Below are positions 31,396 through 43,977 of a stretch of DNA of 64,000 nucleotides, piece after piece. The translations under genes were made by a program, and so were the position numbers. Location: assembly GCA_022605405.1 (NCBI GenBank), contig JABYQQ010000019.1:744001-808000 (forward strand). The letters run 5' to 3'. This DNA comes from Earliella scabrosa. Its lineage: Eukaryota; Basidiomycota; Agaricomycetes; Polyporales; Polyporaceae. Numbering within the stretch: position 1 is the first letter of the stretch; each line of letters opens with the position of its first letter. Under the pieces are notes generated by a model. It saw only the letters and a list, made by a program, of their open reading frames with translations. It did no database searches and was not told the origin of the DNA.

Positions 31396-32901
31396 CCTCT
31401 GAAGTCCGCCAGCTATACCGTCGTCATCGTCCTATTGAGCTTGATGTCATCTGTCCAGACATACCCCCTGTATCTTCTGCGTGGCTGCAAAGCTTCAAGC
31501 GAGGTGCGGCTCGAGCATGAACGAGCGGAGGCGACGGCCCGCGAACGCCACTGTACGACACAGAGAACAAGAGGGGTGGAACCAGAGCGGCGAGCCTAAC
31601 CGCCTCCGCGTGCAACAGACCGACGTCAACCGGCTGAAGCCAACAGCCAAATCGGACAGCTGAACAGGGTAAATGGCATCGCGAACGGCCGCCATGCTCC
31701 AACGGTTGTTGAGCAACAGGCAGCACTGTACGTGATGTATTCCGTCATGAGTTCCCATGTCGTTCCCGTGTTCAGCGTCCAGGTAGAGCTGGAGTCGGGG
31801 ACGATGGAGCGGAAGCGTCGTGGAGCGATGGTCGTAACGCGGTTGGCGGCTCTGGCGCGGCGACATACGAACCTACTTGTGCGTCTGCGCCAGCGAGCTC
31901 GACTGAGGCAAAAATAGTCAAGTCGTCTCCAAGTCGCTCGGTTTCCGCGGCCATAGCGCGCTCCCGCGTACACCTGCGAGGCAACTCCGTCGGCTGCGCA
32001 AGGCGTCATGACTTCATCGATGCCCTAATAGTGCTCTGGAACTTACCGGGGAATGAAATTGCGCGGCAATACAGCGGCCATCTTCATGTAAGTAACGAGA
32101 ACGCCGAGCCGCGCGGTTTGGGTGGGAACATGGGAAGACATGCGACATTCGAGGAAGAATGACCTCGTGTTCTCCGTGCAGCAACGGACGAGGGTTCTTC
32201 CTCACAGTTCCAACAGCACGTTGTATGTTACGGCTGTGGTTTCAGCCGTGTTCCTGAACAACGGCGGTCAGTATGACGCAGGTGGATAGATGAACAGACG
32301 CGAGAACGTCATGAGAACAAGTTCATAGACAGATGCACGCCCATCGGCGACCCTGAACAGCGGGAGACTTGACTTTGACTTTTGATGGAGGCAGCGACCT
32401 TCCGGACCATTCCTCCGCCAGGGTAGCCTGCGGGACCGAGGGTTGTAGACCGGACTACCGTTATAGCACGGCTATTTCGATCGTCCTACAACAATAGGAT
32501 GTTCTGAGGGGAGAAGAGATGCACCGCTGAAACGAGAGCGTGCAACACATCCATACCTTACATCCGTGCTCCCGTGTAGTGCGTAACATTATGGCCACCC
32601 TCGGAGGTTGTAGTGTCCAAAACGATCTTCGTCACTGTGGAGTGAGTTTGACAAACAAAAGGAACGTACCGCCCTTGGACCGCAGGCGAACATTCGGAAA
32701 TTTGCCAACCTGCCGCCGTGCTGTCATGTTGGAGCGCCATCGGGTGATCGCAACTCTGAGAAGCTCAGTATCCATAGCCGCCTCACGCTAGAGCCCCACA
32801 CCAGGGTGACCACCACTGTGAGCACAATGTCCAAGGCGAACTTGTACGTCGCTGTGTACTTGGCGCTGTCCATGAATTGGTGACGCTCTAGGCGATAGGG
32901 A
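31396..32901. other. Divergent promoter region of hydrophobins 1 and 2
   Basis: About 1.5 kb without a supported gene. The right part (about 32240-32700) has matching phrases in the region before hydrophobin 3 (gttcctgaa, tagaccgg, gtggagtgagtttgaca), so the upstream region was duplicated with the gene. Confidence 0.6.
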
Positions 32902-32911
32902 TATAAGAACC
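32902..32911 (+). promoter_or_regulatory. TATA box of hydrophobin 2
   Basis: TATAAGAACC, 92 nt before the ATG, is identical to the box of hydrophobin 3. Confidence 0.75.
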
Positions 32912-32993
32912 CGTGAGCATCTGGAACAAACCCCTCAGCGAACACCCACCAGTTCTCGCCCCAGTCGCCCGTCTCCGCTTCATCTCACCAGCC

Positions 32994-33448
32994 ATGTTCT
33001 CCAAGCTCTTCGCATTCTCTACCCTTGCAATCCTTGCTGTCGCCACCCCCACGCCAAACGACAGCCCCGCGGCTGGATCGTGCAGCACCGGCGCACTCCA
33101 GTGCTGCGACGACACCGCTAAAGCAGACGACCCCACTGCGGCTGCTATTCTCGCATCCATTGGCGTCGTTGTTCAGGACGTCGATGCACTCGTCGGCATC
33201 ACCTGCTCGCCGATCACCGTCATTGGCGTCGGCAGCGGCTCTAGCTGGTACGTATCCCCTTAAAGCTTGCTGTGTAACGACAAGTGTCTGATAGCGATGT
33301 TCCAGCTCGGCAAACACGGTCTGCTGCGAGGACAACTCGCACGGTGAGATACAACCATCTGAAGTCACTGCATCAGCTGTGAGAGGCATTACTGACTATG
33401 GTCATAGGATCACTCATCTCTATCGGCTGCGTTCCGATCACTCTCTAA
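32994..33448 (+). CDS. Class I hydrophobin 2
   Basis: Exons 32994-33247, 33306-33343 and 33408-33448 give 110 residues. Signal peptide [19 protein letters not shown]. Cysteine spacing is C-x6-CC-x32-C-x13-C-x5-CC-x12-C, inside the class I range. The start is the first Met after the TATA box; an in-frame upstream Met-coding stretch from 32913 lies in the leader. The first 19 residues match those of hydrophobin 3 except for one residue (MFSK against MLSK). Both genes also share total length and exon sizes, so they are a tandem pair. Confidence 0.93.
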
Positions 33449-34723
33449 GTGACACTGTGGCAACGTCGGATACGGACCCGAGTAGCTGCTAGTTCTGGCA
33501 TGTCCTGTACTGAAGAACGAGTCGTTTGTGTTGCTTGAAATGTTGAATTGAATAACGATTCCGAATGTGACCAATACTTGCCTGAATGTCTGTCATGAGG
33601 CGGCTGGGAACAAGCTGGGCTCACCCAGCGCATCGCCGTAACTTGTCGTGACCTACATGATTGGTCGACATGAGGCAATTGGGTGAGCGATGAGCGCACC
33701 TGGTGTACAATCGTGACCTTCATCGGCGAATCGGACATTGCGCTTTTACGGTTTGCGTCATTCTAGTGGCGCTCTCATGCTCCGAACCGTACTCGCGTAG
33801 TCGCACACGGTTGTCCTGATGGTCCCACCGCACGTTCTAGACTGGAGTTCGAACCGTGACAAGCGTGGTCGCAGTCGTTGACCGATGATCGCACCGTTGA
33901 CTGTCAGTAGACAGCTCCCGCTCCGCCTTCTCGACATACCAGCCAGCACGCAGCCTCTGGTACCACTGACGTTGGACCGTGAGCGAAGGGGATGGAGTTG
34001 GCTGAGTGAAGGCAGACGCCTCACGTTGGGCAGCGGAGTTCCTGCCCGTTCCTGCAGCTATGAGCAGCATTCTGAGATCGGTACGGATTCACAGCCCCGA
34101 CGAGGAAACGGTGTCGAAACCGGTGTGTTCCTGAAGCCACTGGTGAGTATGACGCACATGCGGGGATGAGAGAGGTCATAAGGTCACCTTTTCGCGCCCG
34201 CTGAGGTCTCTCAACGTCCGAATGTTATGGCAGGGCAGTGATTGGTATACCGGCCTTTGAAACTGTCGAGGAAGTCCCGGTACCGAAGGGTTTAGACCGG
34301 CTCGGGTGTAATCGTTCGCTACGCACGAGGTCCTGGTATGACAACATTCCTGATGGGTGTCCCCACATAAGACGCTGGATCGAGGTACAGAGCCTAGTAC
34401 TGATAGACGCACCGCAGGCGCGTGCTCGACCGCCGCCAAGACAAAACGTTCATCCTCGAGGGTACTTCTTCGAGGTGGAGTGAGTTTGACATGTTGAAGG
34501 ACGGGACCGCGCTTGGGCCGCACGCGCGACGTGCAAACACGGCGTTCTGCCATGGTGCAACATCATGGCGCGATCGCAGTGACAGATGTGTTCCCGTACC
34601 TGGGTACTGAACGAACCGGACCCTCACGGTACCGCGTCATCGTCGTCGACGTACCGGAATTCGAGTGACGCTGACTCGGACTCGGAGTCTCCTACAGGAT
34701 GACGCTGGGTCGTCTCTCCTGCG
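33449..34723. other. Promoter region of hydrophobin 3
   Basis: No gene is seen. It contains diverged copies of phrases found upstream of hydrophobin 2, in the same order. Confidence 0.6.
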
Positions 34724-34733
34724 TATAAGAACC
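34724..34733 (+). promoter_or_regulatory. TATA box of hydrophobin 3
   Basis: TATAAGAACC, 86 nt before the ATG. Confidence 0.75.
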
Positions 34734-34809
34734 CTCAGCGCGAGCCCAATAGTCCTCAGCGAACACTCACCAGTTCTCGCCCTCGCATTCGCACATAGCC
34801 TCATACACC

Positions 34810-35269
34810 ATGCTCTCCAAGCTCTTCGCATTCTCTACCCTCGCAATCCTTGCTGTCGCCACCCCCACTCCCGGTGGTGGAGGCGGCTCGGGCGGTTCGT
34901 GCAGCACCGGCCCCATTCAGTGCTGCCAGACCACCACCGAGGCGAGCGACCCCGCTGCGGCCGGAATTCTGGCGTTGCTCGGGGTTGTCGTCCAGGACCT
35001 CGACGTAGGAGTCGGACTCACCTGCTCTCCAATCACTGTGATCGGCGTCGGAGGCGGCGAGTGGTATGTTTTCAACTGTGAGATGCTCTAGGAAAATAGC
35101 ACAATAACTGACACGGACCCCACAGCTCGGCCAACGCTGTTTGCTGCGAGGACAACTCCCACGGTAAGATCTGGACATTAGTATAGGGTACCAGTGAGGA
35201 GGACACGTACTGACTAGACCGATCATAGGTGGACTTATCTCCATCGGCTGCGTCCCTGTCTCTCTCTGA
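34810..35269 (+). CDS. Class I hydrophobin 3
   Basis: Exons 34810-35063, 35126-35163 and 35229-35269 give 110 residues. Signal peptide [19 protein letters not shown], a Gly-rich linker, then [12 protein letters not shown], the split cysteine at the first splice, ANAVCC and SIGC. Exon sizes (254, 38 and 41 nt) equal those of hydrophobin 2, whose start lies 1816 bp upstream. Intact. Confidence 0.93.
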
Positions 35270-35513
35270 GTGACATACCGAAGAGCGACTAAGTGTTCGT
35301 CGGCGGAATCGTCCGCAACATAGTAGTGCTAGCTATAAGGAACAACATGTACCCGTGGAACCGACTCGTCCGGGAAATTGACTGTGTCTGATTGGATGTT
35401 GCGTCAGTGTACGAGCTCTAGGACGCAAGAGTGTGCCAGCACTCACCAAGTGAACCACATGACAAGGCGCAAGGCAATGACACTGCGCCAAACAGCAGAT
35501 CTGACCGCATCCC

Positions 35514-37309
35514 TCAATGCTCGCACATGTTGAATTTGACCTCGTAGAAGTCCCAGCTATGGTCGTCAGTAAATGCGGACCGCTCGCCCATGAGCTCTTC
35601 ACGCTCCTGCTCTGCTTCATCGCGAGACATCGCCCCCTCGCGCACGTACATCATGATCTTGTCGAACAGCTCCTGCGGCAGAGCCGCCAGCTCGGGCATC
35701 ACCATCTGCGCGATCCCGTCCCACCACGCAGTCTGCTGTGGTGGCACATCGCTCGTGGAGAGCACACGCACGGTCGGGTCCACGAGGAAGAAGCACAAGA
35801 TCTTCCTGTGCCCAGGGCGCGACTTGTCCGCAAGCTCGAACGGGGCGACGCAATGCTGGTACACGTTCGGGAATGCGACGCACTTGCCTTCTTGCGCAAC
35901 GATTCCGCCCAGCTCTTGGTTAAGCACGACGTTCCTGCCGAGCCCGTATACGACCATGAAGCCCTTGTGATCGTCCTGTTGGTAGTCCAGATGGCTGTCG
36001 AAACTGTCATCACCATGGGAGAGCGTCCAGCGGAAATCGAGACGCGACTCCGTGATGTTTTCGCACGTGTGGTAGTACAGACCAGTCGCAACGATGCTCT
36101 CGTTCGACATGCCCTCAACATGCCATGATCCGCCAGGGTACGTGGGCTTGTCCGGGGTTAGAACAATGTTTGCCAGCTTGACAATGACTTGGAGTATGCG
36201 TCCCTTCAGGCTGAGCGTGACGCGCTCGTTTTGCCTCGGGGGTACGAACGGCAACGGATCGGGGACTACGGGCCATTTCTCCTTCTCCTCCCACTCCCGC
36301 CAGACTTCGGGGTCGGCATCACGACCAGGTTCGGGAATGTCATCATACCATTCCATCGGCCGGGCCTCGATAGCGAAGGGACGGCTCGTACGGAGCGCAT
36401 CCGACACCGTGCGCTGGAGGAGTGGAATGAAGCGCTCAAGTATGGCGGAGATCGTGGAGTACATCTCCCGGTGCTCGAGGGGGTGTAGATTGTTGATGTA
36501 CCCGAGCGGACGCACGCGTCCAGTACTTGAGACTTCAAAGTCTGTAGGAAGCCACTGGTTGTGATAGGAGGTGGCGTCATCTCGGAGGTCGGGACGGTCC
36601 TCCTCGTACTCTAGGAATGAGATCGGACGCGTGACGTGCACAGTGTCTGTACGCCCTACGACGTGGGTGCGTCCGATGCGGAAGAAGTGCAACGAGGGAT
36701 GGATGAGGTCGAGCACCTCATTGTCGCTTTCGGGGTGCCAGTCCTTCTCCTCGTCTGGGACGTTCTCTAGGTTTGCGACGTCTTCGAGCAACCTTGCCTT
36801 GAGCGAGGGCTTGATGAGACACTGCGACTCGCTCACCATGTCGACAGCGGCAGGCTGCAGCTCGATGTGAGCAAGAACCTGAGAGGAAGGCACGTGCTGT
36901 GACTCACATAGATGCCATACTCCTCGTCCATCTGACTCGCGTCATAGCGCAGCTCGTCGAAGACGTAGTTGAGTTGCGCGTCAGTCATGGGGTCGCGCGG
37001 CCACCTTTTGACTTGCGGGTCGTCCTCGTCCTCGTCCCCGAAGTTAAAACGCTCCTCTCCACCCCATAATTCGTCCACGCGCGAGCAGTCATGTTCAACA
37101 ATCTCGCGTCGCCATGCAGCAACGATGGAGTCGTCAAAGACCTTGACCCACCAATTGGGCTTCTGTCGGATTCTGCCTGAAAAGTAACGCATGCGGAGCT
37201 CGACAAGTGTAACTGGTGACCGATCGTGAATGTCGAATGGGGACGGAAACTCGACTTCGCTCGTCATTTTGAGATTGCTGGCAGTCGACAACGAGGAGCC
37301 TGTCGACAT
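35514..37309 (-). CDS. DUF4246-family protein A
   Basis: Exons 37309-36908 and 36854-35514 (53-nt intron) give 580 residues. The family is common in fungi and of unproven function. Visible blocks: a short N-terminal domain (ELRMRYFSGRIRQKPNWW, about 37), PDEEKDWHP in the middle, GYINNLHP, KLANIVLTPDKPTYPGGSWH, GLYYHTCENIT, NVYQHCVAPFELAD and RPGHRKILCFFLVDP. The order H-x-E (WHVEG), later QHCVAPF, then RKILCFF resembles the metal- and 2-oxoglutarate-binding residues of cupin-like dioxygenases; this is inference. Exon 2 has exactly the same length (447 codons) as in paralogue B. The alternative acceptor at 36879 was rejected because it would leave a 29-nt intron. Confidence 0.88.
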
Positions 37310-37466
37310 CGTGGTATTCAGATGAGATGCAGATACTAGATGTCGATGAAGCTTGAAGCTTAGTCACGGGAGGTGAGACCAGAAGGTAGTAACAGAGTGA
37401 CATGAGTAGGCAGTTATCTTCTTGGGCCAGTGAGCAATAGTAGACCACAGTTGTTTTGAAAGCAAT

Positions 37467-37539
37467 TCCCGTTTAGCTCAGTTGGTAGAGCGCGTCACTA
37501 GTAATGACGAGGTCAGTCGTTCGAGTCGGCTAATGGGAA
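37467..37539 (+). tRNA. tRNA-Thr (anticodon AGT)
   Basis: 73 nt. The acceptor stem TCCCGTT pairs with AATGGGA (one G-T pair), with discriminator A. D arm GCTC-AGTTGGTA-GAGC. Anticodon stem CGTCA/TGACG with loop CTAGTAA, anticodon AGT. T arm AGTCG-TTCGAGT-CGGCT. No intron, and CCA is not encoded. Confidence 0.93.
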
Positions 37540-37542
37540 GAC

Positions 37543-37547
37543 TTTTT
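37543..37547 (+). terminator. RNA polymerase III terminator
   Basis: A run of five T begins three bases after the tRNA end. Confidence 0.75.
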
Positions 37548-38055
37548 GCGGCCTAACTGATGTCTTCTCATGCTGCGGAGCAATTGCTTCTTCGAAGACC
37601 TGATGTCACACATCATCTGCAACTCTCATGCCATAACATGTTACTGAACACCTGAGGCAGTTGATCTAGGACTAGTCGGACTGTTGGTAGACGCATGGGG
37701 CATGGCGCTCGCCACAGCATGCTTTATAACTCTACCAGCAACCACCACCCACGACAGCCCTCTCGGCTGCTCCGGGCTCTATTTCGGGCAGTATTGTGTC
37801 CGGAACTGCCAGAAGACCGTCGGTCTATATCAGGCACACGCACTACGAATCTCTATAGTACTGTCGAGCACCTCCTTGCGGCCAGCATCCGCCTGTCATC
37901 ATCAGTATCCCCCCCCCCTTCGTTGTAGGTGTGCTGTTGACCTATGAGTCCGAAATTTCTGCACACTGACAAGCCTTGTGAATGAATCCTGTCTAGCTGA
38001 CCACAAGTGGACGAAGCTTCGTTCGGATTCAGAAGCCACGTCATCGCCCTGCGTC

Positions 38056-39302
38056 ATGTTCTCCGCTACCCTACCTCACGACGTGCTTCACGAGATAATC
38101 GACCTGCACCGTCACCACCGGCCCACTCTGCACAACTGGGCTCTGACATGTCGCGAGTTGTCCGGATATGCTCGTGCTCTCATATTCCGGGCTGTCTCAG
38201 TCAACTGCACGCGTCTCTCCCGAGTCCCGGTCTTCTCCAAGCTGGTCGATTCCAATCCTGATATCGGGGCTCTGGTGAAGACTCTCACCGTCTCGCAACC
38301 AACGAGGATAGGCAGTCCCGACCCGCAATACCCCCCTCTCATCGTCCCATGGCGGCATTTCCCGAACGTTACAATCATACGAGCCACGTTCCTCGAGTTC
38401 TCCTCCATGGCCGAGTTCTTCGACATTATGGAGTCGTTCCCGGCACTCGAAGAGCTGCACTGCGATAGGGTGCGGTGGAAAGCCCGGGAAGATCTCCCGG
38501 TCGGCCCGGACACCGCAACGTTCCCTTCGACGGAGTCGACTGTGTTCTCCTCGCTGAAGACCATGGTATTTGAGGGAGGCAACATCAACCCGCGTTCATT
38601 CATGTACTGCCTTCGACAACGTCGCACCACCATCCCGCTCGAGTCGGTCACGCTTCATCACTGCCCGGCAGTTGACGGCGATTATCTTGCGTGGACGGAA
38701 CTCTTCAGCATGGCGAAGTCGACGTTGCGCCAGGTCGCACTCTACACCAGAGATGGCGGCGTTCCCGACGACGGTGAGTGTCTCGCACTGATGAAGAGGT
38801 CGTCTGGTCGCTGATGACGTCACTCTTCTCTGCAGCGCAATTCCACCGTTCCTTGCTCGATGGTTTACAGAGTTGCTCAGCGATCCGGCACATGTCCATC
38901 GGGTACCGTTTCGCAAACGAGCGCTCAATGCCCATTGAAGAGGGACACTTCTTCCAGGCAGTCTGCACCCACCTCGAATCTGTCCCGACGCCGCACCCCG
39001 ACCTCGAGGAGCTCACGCTGTGCATGGTGGATCGCGACGGAGCCATGATTTCCGTCACGCCGCAGCTGTGCCATCGCCTCGTCCGGGTTCTACTCGACGG
39101 GTCGCGCTATCCGCGTTTCCGCACGCTGCGAATCTCGTTATGGGTGGAGACCTGGCACCCGGCGATCCGGATGGCGCTATCTACGCTCTCGCAGGGGGTG
39201 CAGGACAGCGCGAAGGACAGGTGGAGGCGCGCTTTCGCTGCGTTCGATGATGCCTTGGACGTGACGCTGGAGATCGAGACGGGCGGATGGGCGCGTCACT
39301 GA
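38056..39302 (+). CDS. F-box-like protein 1
   Basis: Exons 38056-38773 and 38836-39302 (62-nt intron) give 394 residues. The N-terminus is F-box-like: LPHDVLHEIIDLHRHHRPTL, then NWALTCRELSGYAR and LIFRAVSV, the pattern of Agaricomycete F-box proteins that recruit targets to SCF ubiquitin ligases. The rest is leucine-rich-repeat-like without clear units. The C-terminus RWRRAFAAFDD parallels RWAALFAEF and RWRSAFSAFEE in the two paralogues. An in-frame upstream extension to 37978 exists, but the Met at 38056 directly precedes the F-box. Substrate unknown. Confidence 0.82.
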
Positions 39303-39507
39303 TGCACTGGTGAAGGGTACGTCTTGCTAAGCACTTTGTGATGCGGCGATGGTGGGAGGCTGACATAGCGAGACAGCTCAGTACTCGCGATCTGGCGGCT
39401 TCGCATCCTTTCATGATTATTCTTCTACACGCTCTATAATACCAATCGTATGTAGTCTCGATGAAATTCATCCGCTAATCCATGTCGTTGCACAGAATGC
39501 CTCTGGA

Positions 39508-39830
39508 ATGATGCCTGCCATGTATCGGTCTACGGGCCGGGGCGTCGGGCTGTGGGAGAGCGCGCTATGTCTCGCGCACTTTCCAAAGCTCGCTCACATA
39601 ACCATCATCATGAGGGTCATAGACACATCCAGAGAGGACACGCCGGCATTCGGCTGTCGGGCGCTGAAAAAACACGTTTCGCGTCACCAGATGTGAGGCT
39701 GGATGTTGACGTGGTGGACTGGACGCGGATTATATCTCGAACGCCGGTGCGCGACTCAAGCAACGTCGAGGTACATATGTCTCTCATTATCCTGTGCTGT
39801 TCGCGGTTCAGCGCTCGATCATCGTTATAG
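39508..39830 (+). pseudogene. Possible F-box/LRR C-terminal remnant
   Basis: Short readings LWESALCLAHFPKLAHITII (39556 on) and, in another frame, VRLDVDVVDWTRI look like the C-terminal part of a leucine-rich F-box protein but are not joined in one frame. It lies between two intact F-box genes, so a decayed third copy is plausible. Confidence 0.3.
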
Positions 39831-39973
39831 CAGCCGTGACGGTTGTTATGAGTGTGGAGAACATGCGTGGGATGATTTACTGCGAGACGCGGTACTCTGA
39901 CGACCACTCTGACGGACACTGAAAACTTTGTCTGCCAGGACGGTCATCCTTAAGTCTTTCTCTCCCTCGTAGA

Positions 39974-41262
39974 ATGGCTCGTACGATCCAGCTCCCCTTG
40001 GACATCCTGCACCTCATCCTCAGCCACCTCCACGGCGATCCGGAGTCGTTGCGTAACTGCGCTCTAACTAGCTCGTCGATCCTTCCTCCGGCCCGCGCCA
40101 GTCTATTTCACCATATCGTGCTAGAGAACGCGGGGCACATCGATCGCTTCTCTCTACTCTTGACGAATTCCGGACACATTGCACCGTTTGTCAGAAGCCT
40201 CAACATCGACGACAGGTCCCGAAGCCCTAATTTGAACCGCCCGGTATCCCTCCACCACCCTCCATTTACGCGACTACGTCAGCTGCAGCGGCTTGTCCTG
40301 TCCGCGGTCACCCTCGAGAACTGCGAGGAGCTGTGTCTAATCATCGCAACACTCCCGACCCTCCGATGCCTCACCTGCGCTCGAATCGTGGGTCCCCCGG
40401 ATTCCAACACAGTAGGATCGTCTTCCCTGAGCCCAGGAACGGCTCTCGCTGCGGCGAAGCCTCCTCCGCTGACGACGTTGACCATCAAGCAGGAAGACCT
40501 CAGCGGCCCTACTGCAATATCGCTCAATCCGTTGGCCGCATGGCTGTCGCAGAACGACCCCCTGTCTTTGATACACAGTGTCGAACTCACCCTTCGCACG
40601 CATGACGAGCACGTCGCATGGCTTCCGGTCCTCCGCGCAGTGGCCCACAACTTGCGCTCCCTCCGGATTACGACCCTGGAAGGACCCGTCTCGGAGAGCG
40701 CGAACAGTGCGTCTCGTTCCTGCACTACGATGTACATGCGCTCACTGAGAACCACTTAGCGACATACACCGCGCGCATGTTTGATGCGCTCGCGGACTGC
40801 CCGTCTTTGTCCTCGCTAGCTGTATCTCACCTCCCGGACGTCTACACGCGCTCGGCAGATTCCGCCGACTTCCTCTGGGCCCTTGCAGTGTTCCTCGAGA
40901 GGTCCCCGCCGCCGCTCCCTGCCTTGCGAGACCTCGCCCTCAGGATGGAGCACCGCGACGACTGCGGACTCCCCGCATATCAGCCCGCGTGCACCCGTCT
41001 CGCGCGCGCTATAGGGGGCGAACAGCGGTATCCTTGTTTTGCGCGCCTCGATGTCGAGGTGAAGACGATGGAATGGCGCGCACACGGTACGGGAATGTCT
41101 CGCTGGGCAAGGAGAGTAATCGAGGCCTCACAGGTCAAGGAGATACCGGCTCGGTGGGCGGCATTGTTTGCAGAGTTTAGGGGAATGCCGTGCGCGCACG
41201 TTGATGTACACTTGCTCCATCCGTATCTGCCGAAGACGGTGTGTGGCAGGCCTGGGCGGTAG
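39974..41262 (+). CDS. F-box-like protein 2
   Basis: Exons 39974-40706 and 40760-41262 (53-nt intron) give 411 residues. The F-box begins at once: MARTIQLPLDILHLILSHL, followed by CALTSSSILPPARASLFHH. The intron falls at the same place as in F-box 3 (after a PVSES/PVPEF motif), and the exon 2 readings are alike (MFDALADCPSLSSL against LYDALAECPTLTTL), so these two are closer to each other than to F-box 1. The frame is intact. Confidence 0.85.
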
Positions 41263-41355
41263 GACACGTGTGGGGTGGAGATGAGCTCAGAATCAGATGA
41301 CTCGCGCGCGGATCGTTGCGGTTAGTGAATACACGTAAAGGGGAACCAGGGCGAA

Positions 41356-43146
41356 TCAATGCTCGCACAGACTGAACGCGACCTCGAACACGTCCTCGTT
41401 CAGCCCGAGGACAAACTCCTTCCTCTCCTCCATCAGCCGCGCGCGGTCCGCCTCCGCCTCCTCGCGCGTGATCGTCCCGTCAAAGACGTACGCCGCGATC
41501 ATGTCGTAAAGCTCCGTCGGGAGCGCGCGCAGGGCGGGGATCCGGCGCATCTCGGCCTCGTACCACTCCCTCTGCTGCGGCGGGATGACGCTCGTTGAGT
41601 CCACCTTGTTTTTCGGGTCGACGAGGAAGAAGCACAGAATCTTGCGGTGCCCGGGCCGCGTCGGGTCCGCGAGCTCAAACGGCTCGACGCGGTGCTGGTA
41701 TATGTTCGGGAACGCGACGCACTTGTCCTCGGCGGCGACGATGTGCCCGAGCTCCTGGTTCAATGGGTCCTCGTTCGAGAACCCGAACGCGCGCTCGTAG
41801 CCCTTGTTGTCGTTCTGCTCGTACTTCATGCCGAAGCCATCTGGGTCCGTGCCGACTTGCACGCGGAACGCGAGCCGTGACTCGGTAATGTTCTCGCAGG
41901 AGTAGTAGTAGAGACCCGTTGCGACGATGCGCTCGTTCAGCATGCCCTCGACGTGCCAGGAGCCGCCGGGGTACGTAGGGTTCTCGGGGGTGAGGACGAT
42001 GTTTGCTAGCTTGACGATCACTTGCACGGTGCTGCCGCGAAGGTCGACGTTGATGCGCCCTTCGTTGGAGGGAGGCTCAAAGGGCGGAGCGTCCGGAATG
42101 AGGGGTTCGCGGGTAGCATACCACCGTTCATACGCTTCATCGTCCTCATAATCGGGCTCTCCGAGATGCTCGTACCAATGAAGTGGGTCGACCTGTATCA
42201 CTAGAGGAGGCTCTGGACTGAGCGCATCAGAGAGAACGCGCTCGAACATTGGCACGAAGCGCTGCAAGACGGAAGTGATTGCAGGGTAGAGCTGTCGGTG
42301 AGTGATAGGGTGCAGGTTATTGATGTACCCCCTGCACTCGACGTCGCCCGCCTCCGAGATACTGAAATCCGTAGGGAGCCACTGGTAGTCTCCCGAGATG
42401 ATCTTGCTGTCCGAGCCTTCAAAGTCTGGTCGGCATGCCAGGTAGTCGTCGACCGTGTAGTCTTTGACTGTGGCCCCTCCCTCCACGCCTACATTGTGGA
42501 GGATCTTGCTCTTCCCGATGCGAATACAGTAGAGTGAAGGATGGACGAGGTCGAGAACCTGGCCGTTTGACCCGGGATGCCAGTCCTTCTCGTCATCTGG
42601 GACTGATTCCAGCGCCGCAACGCCACGCAGGAGAATCTCCTTGACCTCCGCCGGTATAAGGGACGCCGACTGGTGGACACCGTGCACGGAGGTTGGCTGC
42701 GCAAAGCCACTCAGCATTCAACGCAAAGCATGTGTCGCGAGACGATTTACGTGTATTCCTGTCTCCCTATCCCTCTGGCTCGCGAGATGCTTGAGGGTTG
42801 CGAAAACGAAGTCGAGCTGCGCGTCAGTCAGAGGGGCATGCGGCCACCTCTTGACTGGGTTGTAATAGATCTCGTCGTCCGCCTCCGTCTTGGGGGTCCA
42901 CTCCCGGGCAATCATCGCGTGGTCGATTTCGACCATCTCCGCGCACCACTTAGCGACAAGTGCATCGTCATGAATCTTCTCCCACCAGCGTGGCTTCGCG
43001 AGGATCGTGCCGCAGAGCTTGCGCATACGGAGCTCTGAGAGAGTGAAGGGGTCGCGCGAGTGCCATTCGAATGGTGAGGGAAAGACGAGTCTCGCCGCAT
43101 CCCGTTCCGCTTTCAACCTCTGGACGATGGCTGAGGTACGGGCCAT
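41356..43146 (-). CDS. DUF4246-family protein B
   Basis: Exons 43146-42751 and 42696-41356 (54-nt intron at the same position as in protein A) give 578 residues. The same blocks in the same order: TLSELRMRKLCGTILAKPRW, VPDDEKDWHPGS, GYINNLHPITH, KLANIVLTPENPTYPGGSWH, GLYYYSCENIT, FPNIYQHRVEPFELAD and RPGHRKILCFFLVDP. Both proteins end in a short acidic block and CEH. H-x-E, QH and RK positions are kept in both, which supports them as functional residues. The gene converges with F-box 2, ending about 90 bp from it. Confidence 0.9.
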
Positions 43147-43977
43147 GACAGGAACTGCAAGCGCCGATTAACTGCCAGTGTGGGACATATATCAGCACAA
43201 CATTGGCTGAGAGTTGTCTGACTTACAGCTCGAATAAGACGGGTTGTGCGTGTACTATGGAGAGCAGGAGCACGGCACTTAAGGAGGAGGGAGCCGGCCT
43301 AAAACGGGTATGTTGGGAATATGGACAGCCCCAAACCTCGTGCCTGATCGACGATGACAGTTCCGCAGAGTCTACATCGTATTCGACCTTGTTCGACTCT
43401 GTTATCTTCCGACGATCAGTTGGTAATGATTTTGTATTTGGGGCCAACGTAGATCATTCTAGCTGCAGGATAAGTAGGGTACAGCGCTTTGCATACAGTC
43501 TCACTAGCGCTCAGCCTTTCGAACGTACGGCCCGGAGCGGCGGGCCGAGTGACCCCTCTGCCCGCTGACAAGCTGACCAAGTTCAACTTCACAAGTTGAT
43601 GATGGAGACTGAGTCCTCTGAACCTCCTGCAACCACACTGCGCATCATTCATCTTACTGCCAACCTCGTGGCGAGAGGTTTGATCTCCCTCATAGACATA
43701 GCATGATCCGAGTCAAGACTCTGCCACTGGAGGCTGGCGATCCCGGCTCACCTCGCGACCGTTACGCGGCTCCACAATTCTCTCTCTCGATCCCGCTCGC
43801 CGTACCACTTACAGCATTTGACAAGAGCATGTGCCTCTGGTGTGTATATTCATGCTGAGCTTCGGTCTACCCGAGTATCTTCCTTCATCTTCTTTCGGGC
43901 CGCACTTGTACTCGTGACCGACGCTGGGCCTTTCAAAAGAACGCGACACAGCGCGACAGTAGCTCAGCGTCGTGTTC
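43147..43977. other. Shared upstream region of DUF4246 B and the GH28 gene
   Basis: Divergent promoter space of 0.8 kb. No gene is recognised. Confidence 0.55.

Noticed and set aside
32913..32993. Upstream in-frame start of hydrophobin 2
   Set aside because: It begins just after the TATA box and would put 27 residues before a perfect signal peptide.
36879..36907. 29-nt intron in DUF4246 A
   Set aside because: The next in-frame acceptor gives 53 nt, matching the 54-nt intron of the paralogue and a better alignment.
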